This document shows positions 22,640 to 34,746 of a DNA stretch of 64,000 bases, in pieces; the first letter of the stretch is position 1, and each line of letters starts with the position of its first letter. The notes under the pieces were generated by a model, which was given only the letters and a program-made list of their open reading frames with translations, was not told the origin of the DNA and ran no database searches. Made by a program: the position numbers and the translations under genes. The DNA is taken from positions 80,363,763 to 80,427,762 of the forward strand of contig JARDYH010000007.1 of the NCBI GenBank assembly GCA_029215795.1, written 5' to 3'. This DNA comes from Anniella stebbinsi. Its lineage: Eukaryota > Chordata > Lepidosauria > Squamata > Anniellidae.

Positions 22640-23060
22640 TCATCATCATCATAATAATATTTATTTATTTATTTCCAGCCTCTCCCTTTGGATCGAGGCG
22701 GGGAACCACATTAGTACAATACAATATAGATCAAATACATAAAGTTAATTAAAAGAGCTTATAAAACAATCAAGACATCTTAAAATTCTTGGTTTAATAT
22801 TCATCTGGGTAGGCCTGCTGGAAGAGACTAGTCTTTATAGTTGTTTTAAACTCGGAGAAAGTGTTAAGTTGATAAATCTCCTTCGGCAGGCCATTCCAGA
22901 GTTTGGGGGCAACAGAAGAAAAGGTCATCTGGGGAACAGTTGTCAGCCTACTTTTGGCTGACTGAAGTAAGTTCTCCCCAGAGGACCTGAGTGTGCGGGG
23001 CGGATTGTATGGGAGAAGGTGATCCCACAGGTAATGGACCTGTAGGTACCAGGCAGCCCT
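22640..23060 (-). mobile_element. LINE 3' end, L2/CR1 superfamily, antisense
   Basis: The minus strand encodes MTFSSVAPKLWNGLPKEI and TTIKTSLFQQAYP, the end of an L2-like reverse transcriptase. Its 3' side (low coordinates) has CCTTTGGATCGAGGCGGGGA and an ATAATATTTATTTATTTATT tail. 5' truncated. Confidence 0.85.
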
Positions 23061-23494
23061 GCCCCATCCCATCAAGCCACACCATCATTCTTACAGGTAG
23101 CACCCCTTAGCTCCCAACCTGCTCCCCCTCCTACATATGAGTCCGAACCTCATGAGCAGGGCCAGGTTCAAGGTTAGGCATGACCGGGCACCTGCTGAGA
23201 CCCCAGTGACAAGAGTTCCTGGAGTTCCTCCACTTCTTCACCATTGCAACTGCTTGTTGACCTCACCCTGTCCCAGACAATGGTGGCGGTGAGGAGGAGG
23301 AGGAGGAATGAGTGCCACTGCCTACTTGCTCACTAGCTCCCTAACTGGTAAGCAAGCAAGCAGTAGCAACGATGAGAAAAAAGGTTGAGGAGCAGTAGCA
23401 GTTAGTAACAATGGCAGTGAGAGGGTAGACTCACTGATGGAGGGTGCCCACTGAAGGGGTCTTACCCAAGAGAACTCAAAACCTGGAGCCAGCA

Positions 23495-23615
23495 TTAAGA
23501 ATATAAGAAGAGCCCTGCTGGATCAGACCAAGGGACCATCTAGTCCAGCACTCTGTTCACAGAGTGGCCAACCAGCTGTCAACCAGGGAGCCACAAACAG
23601 GACACAGGTCCAAGA
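23495..23615 (-). mobile_element. CR1-like LINE fragment, antisense
   Basis: GAATATAAGAAGAGCCCTGC, GATCAGACCAAGGGACCATC and TAGTCCAGCACTCTGTTCAC mark the 3' end of the CR1-like family. It stops at the GC-rich repeat that follows. Confidence 0.8.
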
Positions 23616-23990
23616 AATTGCTCACGGGAATCCGTGGTCTCGGAATTGTGCCATATCTTTCAGGATCTCACAGGTGCCTGAATGGGTGCGGGTGTCTGAC
23701 AGGCTCTCCTGTGTCTGCCTCCCCTGACCCAACTCACTGGCCCAAGGTGTGTTTGCACGCCTACGCTTCGAGTGCCTTGTGATCCGACGAGTGCCCAGCA
23801 GCCATCCGCCCTGATCCAGGGACTCCATTGCTGCACAACGATGGAGGCTCCAGAAATTACATATTTCCCACATTGTATAAATGGCAGCTGTAAAAGGCCC
23901 CATTTACACAAGGAAGGAGAAACGCAATTTCCAGAACCTAAATTGTGCACAACAATGGAATCTCTGGACCAGGGAAGAAACAACTTATAG
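23600..23990. repeat. GC-rich dispersed repeat
   Basis: It shares GGAGGCTCCAGAAATTACAT and AATTGTGCACAACAATGGA-type words with the copies at 16720 and 49370, with similar GC-rich composition. Origin unknown. Confidence 0.4.
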
Positions 23991-24784
23991 TCCTAGCCAG
24001 AAATAGCACCACAACTCCTCTCCTTTTATATCTGCTAATAAGCTAGAGGCCTGACTATTTCCCAGGCAATTTGTTGGCTTCCATTAGTGTCTTTCCTATT
24101 GTCAATTTGCTCTACATGAGCATTACAGCAAAACAACACGTGAGGTCATCTAGAGTCCAGCACAGCCTCCAGGAAGGTAGTTACCATGTGCAACCAGAGA
24201 TGAGGCTCGGGTACACTTCATACCGTCCTGTAGTAGAAGAAACAAGTGGGCCTTGCAATAAAATGTTGCAGTGTGGCATTCTCTTATGCAGCATGGCAGG
24301 CTGATACCTCTATCTTGTTTCTTGGGGGGTTCTTCCTTGCTCCCAGACTTTTGGGGTTCATGCCATGTGGCAAGTAGTCTCCTTTTCTAGCTTGGAGCAC
24401 TCCACTTTACAACCTTGGGTAGCAGACATCCATCTTTTTGCTTGAATCAGGGTGTTTTGTGGAATAGGATCTCAGTCTCATTTTTTTTTCCAAACTTACA
24501 TTTCCATTTCCGCATCAGTATGTATTTTTTTTTCCTTTTTTCTTAAAAAAAAAAAGACTCCATGAAACTTCATAGACACTTTCAGGCCCTTTTCTTTGAA
24601 TCTATGCATTTTTCTGAACATATGGAGTTTTGCAAGCAATTATCTCTAATGTAATGGGCTTTTGTGTGTTCATTTCATGACTATGCACTTCCGTGTGTAT
24701 TTTTCTCAAATATACACATTTGGGTATGCATTATTTATTTATTTATTTATTTTATTGACCAATATGCACAGCAGTGGTTGCATA

Positions 24785-24925
24785 TTGGGCAGGATCTACA
24801 CTATTGGATTATAATGGTTTATAATGGTATTGACAACTGTTGGGGACCAGGACACATTCCATATACCATTTTCAAACCACTTTCAAAGCATTATATCCTG
24901 CTTGATGTAGAATGGGCCTTGGTTA
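24785..24925. mobile_element. MITE, GATCTACACT type
   Basis: GGGCAGGATCTACACTATTG leads into GACAACTGTTGGGGACCAGG. The right side has CATTATATCCTGCTTGATGT and AGAATGGGCC, a diverged inverse of the left arm. Same family as 16226-16370. Confidence 0.55.
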
Positions 24926-25384
24926 CAGAAGTGCAAACTAGGAAAGTTTGCAGTAAAATGCAGACTGAAGTAATTTCTCCCCCATCAATAAAAAAAAGGT
25001 CTCATCTGTGTGAAAAATAACTGGAGGCTTGATGGGTGTTCTTCAACTTCTTTTGCTTCCTTTGTTGAAGGTCTTGGTATTTCTACCGACTTGTTTTGCA
25101 CTTACATGGTGTGTATCGTGTATAGACATGAGTAATCAATGTCCTTCAGACACTGAACTCTGATGCAGGGATTGGTCTCTATCCATTCCGTGATGCACTC
25201 TGGAAACTCACATATGTCCTGAAGACTACAAATCCCATCAACAGCACTGATGCCAAGATCGCAGTCTCCCTGATTACCATGGTGCATACACTTCTCTCCT
25301 GTGGCCAGTCAGGTGCCATACGCAGTTGGCTCCTTCTAGCCTATGGGTCTTGTAGTTCCTGGGAGACCAAACTGCAGATTTAAG

Positions 25385-26000
25385 CAACTGGATGCCCTCC
25401 AAATGTTTTGGACTACAAATCCCAGAATCCCTTACTCTTGGCCATTAGGGATGTCTGGATTTTGTGAAATCTGTCCCATGTGTGTTTCGTGGATTGCGAT
25501 ATGGTGCTCGTTCCAGCGACCATTCACAGATGGGTTAGAATTTTTTTTTTCTGTTATGCTAAAGAATATGCAAACAATTCTGTAAGAGGTTTTGCAACAA
25601 TTTATGTAGTTGATGTTAGTACGGAAGTTTTAGCGTACTGTGACTCGCTCCACTCAACTTTTCCCCTCGTATATTTTCCAGCATGACATATGTCTCAGCA
25701 GAAACGTGCATATTTTCCTATGAATACATTTGTGTGAATTTTGGGAAAGCCTAAAAAACAAGGAGAAGTGAAAGTATACGGATTCCACTCATCCTTGGGA
25801 GGCCAGTCCACAGCAGATTCCACAGGTTGGATTCTTAGAAATTGTTTTAATCCATCTTGGATTTCTCCAGCATCCCTATTGGCTACAGTGGCCGGGCTAA
25901 TGCGAATTGGAGTCTAAAATACATGGAGGGCACCAGATATCCCTGCCTCGTGGACTCCCAGCAACTACAAATCCCATATTCCTACAGCATGGGCAATGGT
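25385..26000. mobile_element. Palindromic hAT-like MITE split by another hAT-like element
   Basis: The left part reads GATGCCCTCCAAATGTTTTG and GACTACAAATCCCAGAATCC. The right part resumes at 25879 with TTGGCTAC and goes on to TACATGGAGGGCACCAGATA. The interruption is the element at 25446-25878. Confidence 0.65.
25446..25878. mobile_element. hAT-like non-autonomous element (433 bp)
   Basis: It begins TAGGGATGTC and ends CAGCATCCCTA, short inverted ends. The flanking octamers TTGGCCAT (25438-25445) and TTGGCTAC (25879-25886) agree at six of eight bases, as expected for an old 8-bp duplication. It has no transposase frame. Confidence 0.6.
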
Positions 26001-26432
26001 CAGGCATTATGACACTGTCAGGCGCCCTGTCACTGGTTGTGGGCATACCTGGTAACAGTAGAGCTGTGCAGCCATTTTAATTTCCAACAGTGTCCTGGAA
26101 TGTCCTATATAGTGCTACTCTGAGCTTTTGCAGGAAATTAACATGGCTGTGTATCTCTGCAGATAGGCCCACAGCCAGTGCTAGGGCAGGGGGCAGCACC
26201 AGGTGTGCCCTGTTAGGGCACGAGGATCTCAGCATCCGCCCAAAGGTGCAGATGCTGGACCTGCCCCTAAGTTTAATGTATTAGAAAACTAATTTTCATT
26301 TGACTATGAACAATCAAATCCGAAAATGAACTGAAGACTTCCTCAACTAATAAAAGAGCCCCTATGGAGCAGTTGTCTCATGTCTGCCAAGACATCCCAT
26401 GAGCTGGCACAGCACAAAGCCCAGGTAATAAC

Positions 26433-26459
26433 CTCCTCCTCCCTCCCTCCCTCCCTCCC
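26433..26459. repeat. (CTCC)n microsatellite
   Basis: A short run of CTCCCTCC units. Confidence 0.85.
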
Positions 26460-27411
26460 GCACAAAGCTGAATGATCCACTTCAGGCTCTGCTTTGTTAA
26501 TGCCCAATGCTGCTTCACATATTACTCTTTTCAGAACCATTTAGCTAATATTTGTATAGTAGCACAATTCTGGGAGCTTCAAGGAGTGACAAACTATTTA
26601 ATGACAAGTTGGCAGAAGATCCCAAGGCATTTCAAGCATATAATTGCGGTTCGTCAGGAGAAACAAACCAAAACTTCATGCGCCTTCACTGCAAGAAATG
26701 TCATTTGGGTTTGTATCCATCTGTATAATCTATTTCAGTATAATCTGACTAGAGTGATAGTCTTCCATGTGGTAAACTGCTTTTAAGATCATGGGACTAT
26801 TATTATTACTTTTTTGGTTAAATGTCCCTCTTTCTTCTCTCTCTCACTTATTTTCTCCATTTTTATTGTCTTGTTTTTATCCAGGCATGTCTATGACTGC
26901 AGGATTAAGATATGAGCACTACATGAGGAGCATTTCCTTTCTTGCTTTTCCACTATGTAACCTCTAGGTGGCACTGTGATATAGTGGAATAATGCAATTA
27001 CACATGTAGGAAAATACATTTTCTTTCATTTTAGAAAGAATATCTCATTTCCCCCACTCTAAAACAAGAGATGGGGGGAGAGGGAGAGGGAGACAGGGAG
27101 AATGCTCTTAAAAAGAAGTGAAACTGGGGTTGCATGTCATCTAAAGAACCCATAAACATCCACACAATAGCACACAACAAATGCCTTATGTAGAAAAACT
27201 CTGAGTTGGTTTTCAGGATCTGTTTATATTGATCAGAGCAATTTGTAGGTTTGTTTTGTTTTAGTACTTGCTTTATTTTCCCTCTTGTTCTATTGCTTTA
27301 TTTTGTTTTATCTGTAATAAATGGTGTGTTGTAATCTAAAGCATTGAGGCCTTTCCTGTCCAAACTCTAGGGATGGGGAAGTACTAGATACCAAAAAAAA
27401 CACACACCATA

Positions 27412-27458
27412 TTTTATTAACCAAACTAAATAAACTAAACTAAACTAAACAAACTAAA
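27412..27458. repeat. (AAACT)n imperfect repeat
   Basis: Imperfect AAACTAAACTAAAC units about 45 bp long. Confidence 0.8.
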
Positions 27459-27481
27459 ATAAGTATATTACATCTAGATCA

Positions 27482-27560
27482 GCCTTTCCCAAACTGAGTC
27501 CTCCGTGGCTTCCATCAAACCTGGCCATGATGGCTGCCAGGAGTTGGTAAGCCAAAACAT
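27482..27560. mobile_element. Palindromic hAT-like MITE copy, partial
   Basis: GCCTTTCCCAAACTGAGTCC, a CCATGATGGCTGCCAGGAGT centre, then CCAAAACATTTGGCAAC. This is a diverged member of the family at 13787. Confidence 0.45.
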
Positions 27561-27952
27561 TTGGCAACGCGCCCAGTCTCATCTGGATAGTTCTTTTGTG
27601 GGTGACATTTCCACCTTCTTGTGGCTGTCCACCATGGGTACACAGATTGAAAAGATGAGCAATTCAGCAATTTCTCAATTTAAGTATTTTCGATGACAAC
27701 AAAAAACATTCAATCCAAGCTGAGCCAAGCATCCTTTTTTAAAGCTCTTTTGATGTGGAATTGGATGCTGGGGAGATGTTTTCCATGATCAATCCCCCTC
27801 CCATTTTTCACCACCACCTGTTACATGGTTCTGGTGGTGATGCTGCCAGCTATTGTTGGGTGCCCCTTTCTATTTTTTTGAGGGGGCAGGTTGTTCTTTT
27901 AGTTTTTAGGGGGGTTACCCAAAGGACTCCAGAGTGAGTTCAGGAACCATGC

Positions 27953-28019
27953 CCTTCATTCTAATTTGGCTTCAGATATCTTCATGTGGTATTTGACAGA
28001 AGCCAAATTGGAGTGAAGG
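27953..28019. repeat. Inverted repeat with 21-bp arms
   Basis: CCTTCATTCTAATTTGGCTTC is mirrored by GAAGCCAAATTGGAGTGAAGG with about 25 bases between. It may be a small MITE. No duplication of the target is seen. Confidence 0.7.
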
Positions 28020-29281
28020 CTACACTTTCTGCTCTCTAGAGTCTTGTGTGTAAAAAAGGGGGGAGGCATTTATAAGCAGTACAAAGCACAATCACTGCTC
28101 CCAGTGGGCCGGATCCAATGGTGCCCTTGCACAAGTGGCCCTGGCCCATTGGCGGCATGCATATGGCCGCTACTGCTGGTGGTCACGATGCAGCACTTCT
28201 GCGGGCATGACCTGCCCCTTCCAGAAACTCACATTTTTTATCCTTTTGGTGCTCGCCCCCAGAAGCGCTACATCGCACCCACCAGTGGTGGGGGCTGCAG
28301 GTGTGCCACTACCTGTGGGCCTTGGCCACCCACACAAGGGATCCATTGGAAACTGCCCCATAAGTCCACCCAATATGTTGGCTTTGCTCAAGACACAAAC
28401 ACCCCTCCAAGTCACCAAAATGCCTCCAACTTTATAGTCCACAAACGGGATGCTGAACCCGGGACATCATTTCAGCTCAGCGCTACATTAAAGCACTATC
28501 GGATCCACATTTCTCCAACACAGAGCTTGATCTCTGTGTGGGAAAACATAACATATGAAGCAGCCATTTGTTAATGCAAAACTAGCAGGTACGTTTGCGA
28601 TAGAGGAATGGGGATTATGATATTGACACTAATCCTGCCATAAGGGATTTCCATGATCATTGACTCAGGTCTTCCATGTACATTTCTGTACTCCCTGTTT
28701 TCCCCTGTCATTAGAGATGCCCCCATTTGTATGTCTATATTTAGAAGGAAAACTGTCTCACAGCAGTCCACGATTCATCCTTCTCCTAAACTATGGACCA
28801 TCAGGCGGTGAAGAGCATGCAACACAAATGCACAAGATGCATGGAATGGAAGACATGAAACGAAACCACAAGAGACTCATGTGCGTGTGACTACATCCAA
28901 CCTTAGCAGCCAGCTCTTCTATTCCCGCTAGCCAGACCCATTGTGCCTTGCTGACTTTTGCCATCCCCTGGTGGGCTGCTTGGAAAAAACAGCTCCTTTG
29001 CCTGGGACTTCATGTTCCTGAAAGGGCAGGGGGATCATGCCTGCCCAGGCAGAATGCTAACTAATGAAATATAGATGGAACACGAAGCAGTCATTGGTGA
29101 CCTGTTCCCCTGCCCCCTGCCAGTCTTTGACCTGCAGCTCAGAGCAATCTACAGGATCCATGCTGAGCAGCTGTCCAGTCCAATAGCAACCAGGGTTGTC
29201 ACAGGGACAGGGTCTCTGTGCCACTGGAAGCCATGCTGAAGATAGCTCTGGTGTGTCCATGCAAAAAAAAAAAACTCATGC

Positions 29282-29306
29282 TGCTCTCTCTCTCTCTCTC
29301 TCTCTG
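29282..29306. repeat. (CT)n microsatellite
   Basis: About twelve CT units. Confidence 0.9.
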
Positions 29307-30419
29307 ATGCTCATAGCTCTAAACTTCCCAGATTATTCAAGAGGAGAAGCAGCTTTCCTTCTTACAACGCTGAAGAACTCATAAACCAGCATATAGACCC
29401 AAAGAGAAGTCAATATCAGATGTACTGGAAGGAAAGGAAGTAGAAGAAATGTGGCCTTTCATTGAAATTGGCTTCTAACCCCCATGTGTTCATAGGCACA
29501 TGGATTCATTGCTCAGCTGCTGTGAGAAAGCAATGCACATAGACCCTCAGCACATGGCCTCATCCCATACTTCAGCAGTATTGAATCTCTTTCAGCCTAT
29601 GGGCTGAATCCAATTTCAGAAAAGCCCTTGGGACCCACAATCCAGAGGTGGCAAAGCCAAAGCTTAAAGTACCCAAAGCATCAATGTATTTTAGCTTAAA
29701 ATTCTTACTGCCAGTAACTAAGATTTAAGAGAGGCATTTTTCAAGCTATTAGAATGGGGTGGGGGAACATGCAAAAGTCACAAAACCACCTAACCATCAG
29801 GGGAAAGAAGGAGTGTCTGGGATGTCTGGAGAACCCGAGAATGCCAGATTGTGAGCCATTTTCCTTCTTCTTATGGTGCCTTCTCCTATCAGAGGTTAGC
29901 TGTCTACACAGCTATTTTTTTGGTTTTGACGCCGCTGCTCTAAATAATTGTATAGAAGTACTGCTATACCATTCCCTCAAGTTGTTTAGCCCTGATGTTC
30001 ATCCTCGTCCCACTGATATTTCCCCTTCAATTCTCCCTTTTATAATAAGTTGGAGTATGGTGTATTTTTCTCCTTGAATAGTATGACCAAGATATTGTAA
30101 TTTTCTTTTTCTGGTGGCATTTCTTAATTCCGTTTGGTTGTTTACCCTCAGTAATGCATCCTCGTTTGTTCTTTGGTCTGTTCACAGTATCTTCCACATA
30201 CGTCGGTAGATCCACATTTCGAAAGATACGATTTTCCTCAAATTGTTCTTCTTGACTGCCCAAGCCTCCACTCCCATAAAGTAACACTGAAAACATGTAG
30301 CATCTCTCCAGGCAAGTCAAATTTGTCCCATGGGACTAGGCATGGGAGAGTGGACAATGCACCAATTTGTCAAGGTGCTCCATTCTCCACCCCAATGTTC
30401 AGTTTGCCTAGTTCTCATT

Positions 30420-31085
30420 CCCAAACATGAAATGTGGGCAATTTTGAACAGGAAAGTTTGCATTATTTTAAGTACACACCCAAATGTGCACATTTTCGCC
30501 ATTGATTAAAGTGTGAAAATGCATCCATTAAAAAACCCCCAACAAAATGCACCTTTTAAAGTGCACTTTTTTTTTTTCAAAACAGACACATTTTGCAAAC
30601 AGGATTGGAATCTCAAGAAAATGTGAGCTTCCCCCTGCCCAAAATGTGATTGTGTTCATGTTTGGGGTTGCAAGCAGGGCAAGCAAATGTTTTTTTAAAA
30701 AAATATTCAGGGATGCACGGGAATTTCATTTTTGCTCACTTAACATGCAAGAATGCCTCATGTTTGAAGCCCCAAACACAAACGCTTGTCTGCCGAAAAT
30801 ATTTACAAATTGTTGAACACCTGCTTCCATTAGTCTCATTCTCGATTCTCAGTTCAAATTGTGCAAATTTCCTCCTTTGGGCAAATTTCCTCAGTAAACT
30901 GAATGAGGTCTGCTGTAGTCTATGGAGGAAATTTGTGCAAATCTCCCATTTGATCACTGTTTGATTTGCGCAAGTGTTGCACGGAGTTAGCAGTGATCGC
31001 AAATGGGAATCAGACACAAGATGAGTGACAAGACAATGTTCAGAGAATCCAGGTGATCTAGAACATTGTTCATTCATCCATCCCT
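30420..31085. repeat. AT-rich dispersed hAT-like repeats
   Basis: GTGCACATTTTCGCC, AAAGTGCACTTTTTT and similar words are followed by CAGGGATGCACGGGAATTTC and an end CATCCATCCCTA. The pattern matches 7222-7645 and 41613-42030. Probably two adjacent copies. No target duplication found. Confidence 0.45.
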
Positions 31086-31719
31086 AACGCCTACTTAGGC
31101 CTGAGCTTCTCCCTACTTAAACCTGCCATTCCTCACAAAGTGAACATGGAAACTAAACTAGGAGATGGAAGGGATCAGTAGAGCTCTGTCTCTCATTGGG
31201 CCAAAGTCAATGTTCCTTAGGAACTCTCCAGGTTCCCAAAAAACCCAATTCTGACCTCCAGTCATCTGCTATGCAATTTCCCCTCAATCTGTTAACAGCT
31301 ATCAGCCGATAACCCTCTTGATATGGCTGCAGGCCTGATACACCAAGCACATCTATAGCCCTAAAGCTGACTTGGAATAGAACACATTTTAGGGTACATT
31401 ATTTCCACATGCAAATATAAATGACTGAGCTGAAACAGGAAGCCCTGATATATTGTATATTAGTCCACTCGTCGGCAAACGTTGGCAGGAAAAAGGAATG
31501 AATCCCTGTTGCCAAGGCAGACAGATCAGTATTCCGTTGAACTGGAAAGCACATCCAGATGCACATCCCATCAAAAGCAATGCTATGCAGAGGTGGCATT
31601 CCTCTGCACAATATTACTCTCAAGGGAGAGTGTTTTTGGATGCATGCATCACAACAGCCTCAGCAGCAGAAGATCCATAGAGAAACCCAGAAGCCCACAA
31701 ATAGGACATTAGTGCAATA

Positions 31720-32880
31720 GCACCCTCCCACGCATGTACCCCTGCAAGTGGAATACAGAGGCATTCTGCCTCTGATACTGGAGAGAGCATACAGACATCA
31801 GAATTAGTAACCATTGGTCACTTATCCTCCATGAACTTGTCTAATCCCTTTTTAAAGCCATCCAAATTGATGGCCATCATGGCATGACATCTTGTGGTAG
31901 AGGATTCCATAGTTCAACTATGCGCTGTGTGAAAAAGGACTTCTTATTAGGGATGTGCATTGTATCGGACCCGATACCTGATATCGATATAAATCGGTGG
32001 AAATCGGGCATCTGATGCCCAATTCCGATGCTGGCCGTATGAGGTCCAATTTTTCCCGATCTGATTTTTTTCGATCTGATTAATATCAGGAAAATCGGAA
32101 AATTGGGCCTCCATTTTATGTGTTTTCGCCATAGGCTTGCATTGGGGGAAAGAAAGCTTTTCCCCAATGCAAGTCTATGGGGAAAACATGGCGGCAAGTG
32201 AATGAGGACCTCCCTCCCTCCCCCCACTCGCGCTCCTTACCTGCTGCCTCCCCAGTGCTCCCGCTGCTTCCGTACTACTAATAAACAGGCCTTGTGGCCT
32301 GTTCCACAATAGAGTGATGGTGCAAGGCCTGTTTATCAGTAGTACGGAAGCAGCGGACGGCAGCGCGGGACGCTGGCAAGTAAGGAGAGTGAGTGGGGGG
32401 AGGGGAGAAGGGGGGAGGGGGAAGGGAGGACGGGAAAGGGAGGTCCCCCTTTACCTGCAGGCATCCCACGCTGCCGTCTGCTGCTTCCATCTACTGAGAA
32501 TTAGGCTTTGCAGCCTGCTTCTCAGTGGAGCGACGACGCGCTGGGTGATGACGTCACCCGGCATGTTATTGCTCTACTGAGAAGCAGGCTGCAAAGCCTA
32601 ACTAGCAGTAGACAGCAGCAGCGGACAACAGCGGTCGGCAGCACAGGACAGCAGCAGGTAAGGAGCGCGAGTGGGGGGGAGGGAGTGGGGAGGGTTTCCA
32701 TTTTAGGTGTTTTCCGATTCAATATTTTACAAAATCTGAAGTTCCAATTCCAATACCGATGTGATTTTTGAGGTCCGTGCACATCCCTACTTCTTATCTT
32801 TCCAGCACTTCCTTTGATCTGTCTAATACTTCTTTTTATCTGTCCAAACCGGGGGATCTTACTCGTCCCTATCTGGAATA
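31720..32880 (-). mobile_element. CR1-like LINE fragment, antisense, split by a hAT-like element
   Basis: The left part (to 31947) has GCATTCTGCCTCTGATACTG, TTTTTAAAGCCATCCAAATT and TATGCGCTGTGTGAAAAAGG. The family sequence resumes at 32790 with CTTCTTATCTTTCCAGC. The 842-bp element at 31948-32789 lies in between. Confidence 0.75.
31948..32789. mobile_element. hAT-like non-autonomous element (842 bp) with exact 8-bp duplication
   Basis: The ends are inverted repeats, TAGGGATGTGCA and TGCACATCCCTA. Both flanks are CTTCTTAT (31940-31947 and 32790-32797), the 8-bp target duplication expected of hAT transposition. The interior encodes no transposase. It contains two long hairpins: 32261-32293 with 32324-32356 (one mismatch in 33), and 32501-32531 with 32571-32601 (one mismatch in 31). 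A TGACGTCA palindrome sits in the second hairpin's loop at 32549-32556. The mid part is GC- and CpG-rich with G/A-rich runs. Confidence 0.88.
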
Positions 32881-33105
32881 TGGATTTAGGTGTGCATTTT
32901 TAAAGAGTCCCCACTGAAATGCAAAATTCTGCCCTCCCCCAACTGACTAAAGCATGAAGATTCACATTTTCTTGATGAACGCATTTTGCGAACACAAGCT
33001 CAGGAATGTGTGAGCTTTTCCCAAATGATGCGCTCGCACTCGTGGGTGCAAACAGGGAAAGTTCTGATATTAAACAAAATGATATGAAATTCTCGTACAT
33101 CTCTA
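32880..33105. repeat. AT-rich dispersed hAT-like repeat
   Basis: GGTGTGCATTTTTAAAGAGT and an end GAAATTCTCGTACATCTCTA, as in the family at 7222-7645. Confidence 0.45.
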
Positions 33106-33106
33106 A

Positions 33107-33184
33107 CCCTGGAGGTGCTGGGGATTGAACATGGGACCTTTTTGCCTGTAAAATATGCACTCTACCACTGAGCCACAGGCCTTC
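33107..33184 (-). mobile_element. tRNA-derived SINE head, antisense
   Basis: In minus sense, GGCCTGTGGCTCAGTGGTAG and GGTCCCATGTTCAATCCCC are a good A-box and B-box pair of the SINE at 7746. Only the tRNA-like head is present. Confidence 0.7.
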
Positions 33185-33900
33185 CCTGATCTGGGAACTG
33201 ACAACTACAAACAGGCATGGGAGAGAGGGGGTGGGGGGAGAGAGAGAGAAAGAGAGAAATGAACCCCGTGGAAATTTGGCACTGTATAATATAAGATGTC
33301 ACATTTTATTCTAAAGTACTAGCGGGGGTGGAGGGATGACAACTGTGCAGCATCCGTCCACAACGCTGGAGCTGAAATGCTCGGGTGCAGATGAGATGAG
33401 ACTCAGTGAAGCTTCACAGATGAAAGCATCATGCACACACACACACAAAAACCCAGAGCCAAAGGGCAGCAACGAGAGGCCAGGAGAAACCAAAGCTGAC
33501 AGCCCTGCATCCAGTGATCTATACCATATGCAAGAATATTGGTGCACTGTAATAGTGAGATGAACCTTAGGAATATGACGTTCTTGTATTTCCCGTGAAA
33601 CAAGCCACTGCAGCCACATAGAGCTGAGGGCAGAAATTCTGATAGCGTGAGGTTACAGCTATGGCCCAGAATACATTAATAGCAGATCAGAGTTGGGGTG
33701 TGTAAGAAAACTGCTCAATTGCATTGGAAGGCAGAACAAAATCAGCAGGAGCGCTGCCAAACGAGAGAGGATGAGGAGTCGGAACAAGTGAAGAGTTATG
33801 GGGAGAGAAAGTCAAGTCAGTAGGAGAGTCAATAGAAGAGGATCCTTTGATGAGCAGGGGAGCAGGGGAATCCTTGCCAGTCAGACTAAGGGAGGCAAAC

Positions 33901-33903
<3 letters not shown>

Positions 33904-33949
<46 letters not shown>
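33904..33949. repeat. (CT)n microsatellite
   Basis: About 22 CT units followed by GTGTGT. Confidence 0.95.
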
Positions 33950-33954
<5 letters not shown>

Positions 33955-34186
33955 TTCAACCATCTCATGGTGGGGGGACCTAGCAGGGGAGAGGGGGCAG
34001 GATTGTGATTCATTTATCCTATTGAAAGATAGAAAGGTTGTAACCCCATTCCAGGCTCTCCCTGGATTTCCAGCTTTTGTTTGGACAAGGATCAGTAACC
34101 CTCTTGCCTTTTTACCCGTGTAGGTGGCGATTCATCCAACAAGTGGGAGCCTGCAACAAAATGTTGCAGCACAGAGTGCTCCAATT

Positions 34187-34746
34187 CAGGCCCTTTCCAC
34201 ACCAGGCAGTTTGCCCGGAATGGACCCCGGCTGCTCCCTGTGTGGCCACATGATGGACAGGGAGTCCTGGGGGTGGGGTGGGGTGGGGGTGGACATGGGA
34301 TTTTTCATGCTTCCCTGGAACCAGAGAAATCCCGATTCTTCCGCGGTCCTGGGAAGTTCCCAGGACGGCAGAAGAATGTGGCTGGCTGCTCCGGTACTGC
34401 CACACTTACTCATGAGTAAGCGCAGCAGTACCGATGGCCACGGAGCTGCACCACACAGCTCCGTGGCTATCAGGATAGGGGGAAGCAGGATCGCCATCCC
34501 CAGGATGGCGGGGGGGGGGGCGATTGCGCACAGGTTTTTTTTTAACCCTTACTTTCACGGAGGAACACTCATGCGCTCTCCGTGGATCTTCCCCAAAAAA
34601 AATGGCCGCCGCAACTTGCGACAGCCCGGGAGAAGCCCGGGCCATCACGTTGGTGGTGCAGCTTGAGCACGCCAAACCCAGAAGTGACTACTTCCGGGTT
34701 TGCCCCTTCCCGGCCCTCCACATCCCTATGGTGCAGAAAGAGCCTC
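34187..34746. mobile_element. GC-rich multi-hairpin MITE (probable)
   Basis: The left end CAGGCCCTTTCCACACC resembles the inverse of the right end GGTGCAGAAAGAGCCT. Inside are several hairpins: CGGTACTGC with GCAGTACCG around ACTCATGAGT, CCACGGAGCTG with CAGCTCCGTGG, and CAAACCCAGAAGT with ACTTCCGGGTTTG. No exact target duplication was found, so the boundaries are tentative. Confidence 0.55.

Noticed and set aside
28044..28574. 176-codon open frame
   Set aside because: It is GC-rich text with no motif or family resemblance and has competing frames on both strands. Probably repeat-derived.
34124..34666. 180-codon open frame
   Set aside because: It lies across the multi-hairpin GC-rich MITE. 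Low stop density comes from composition.
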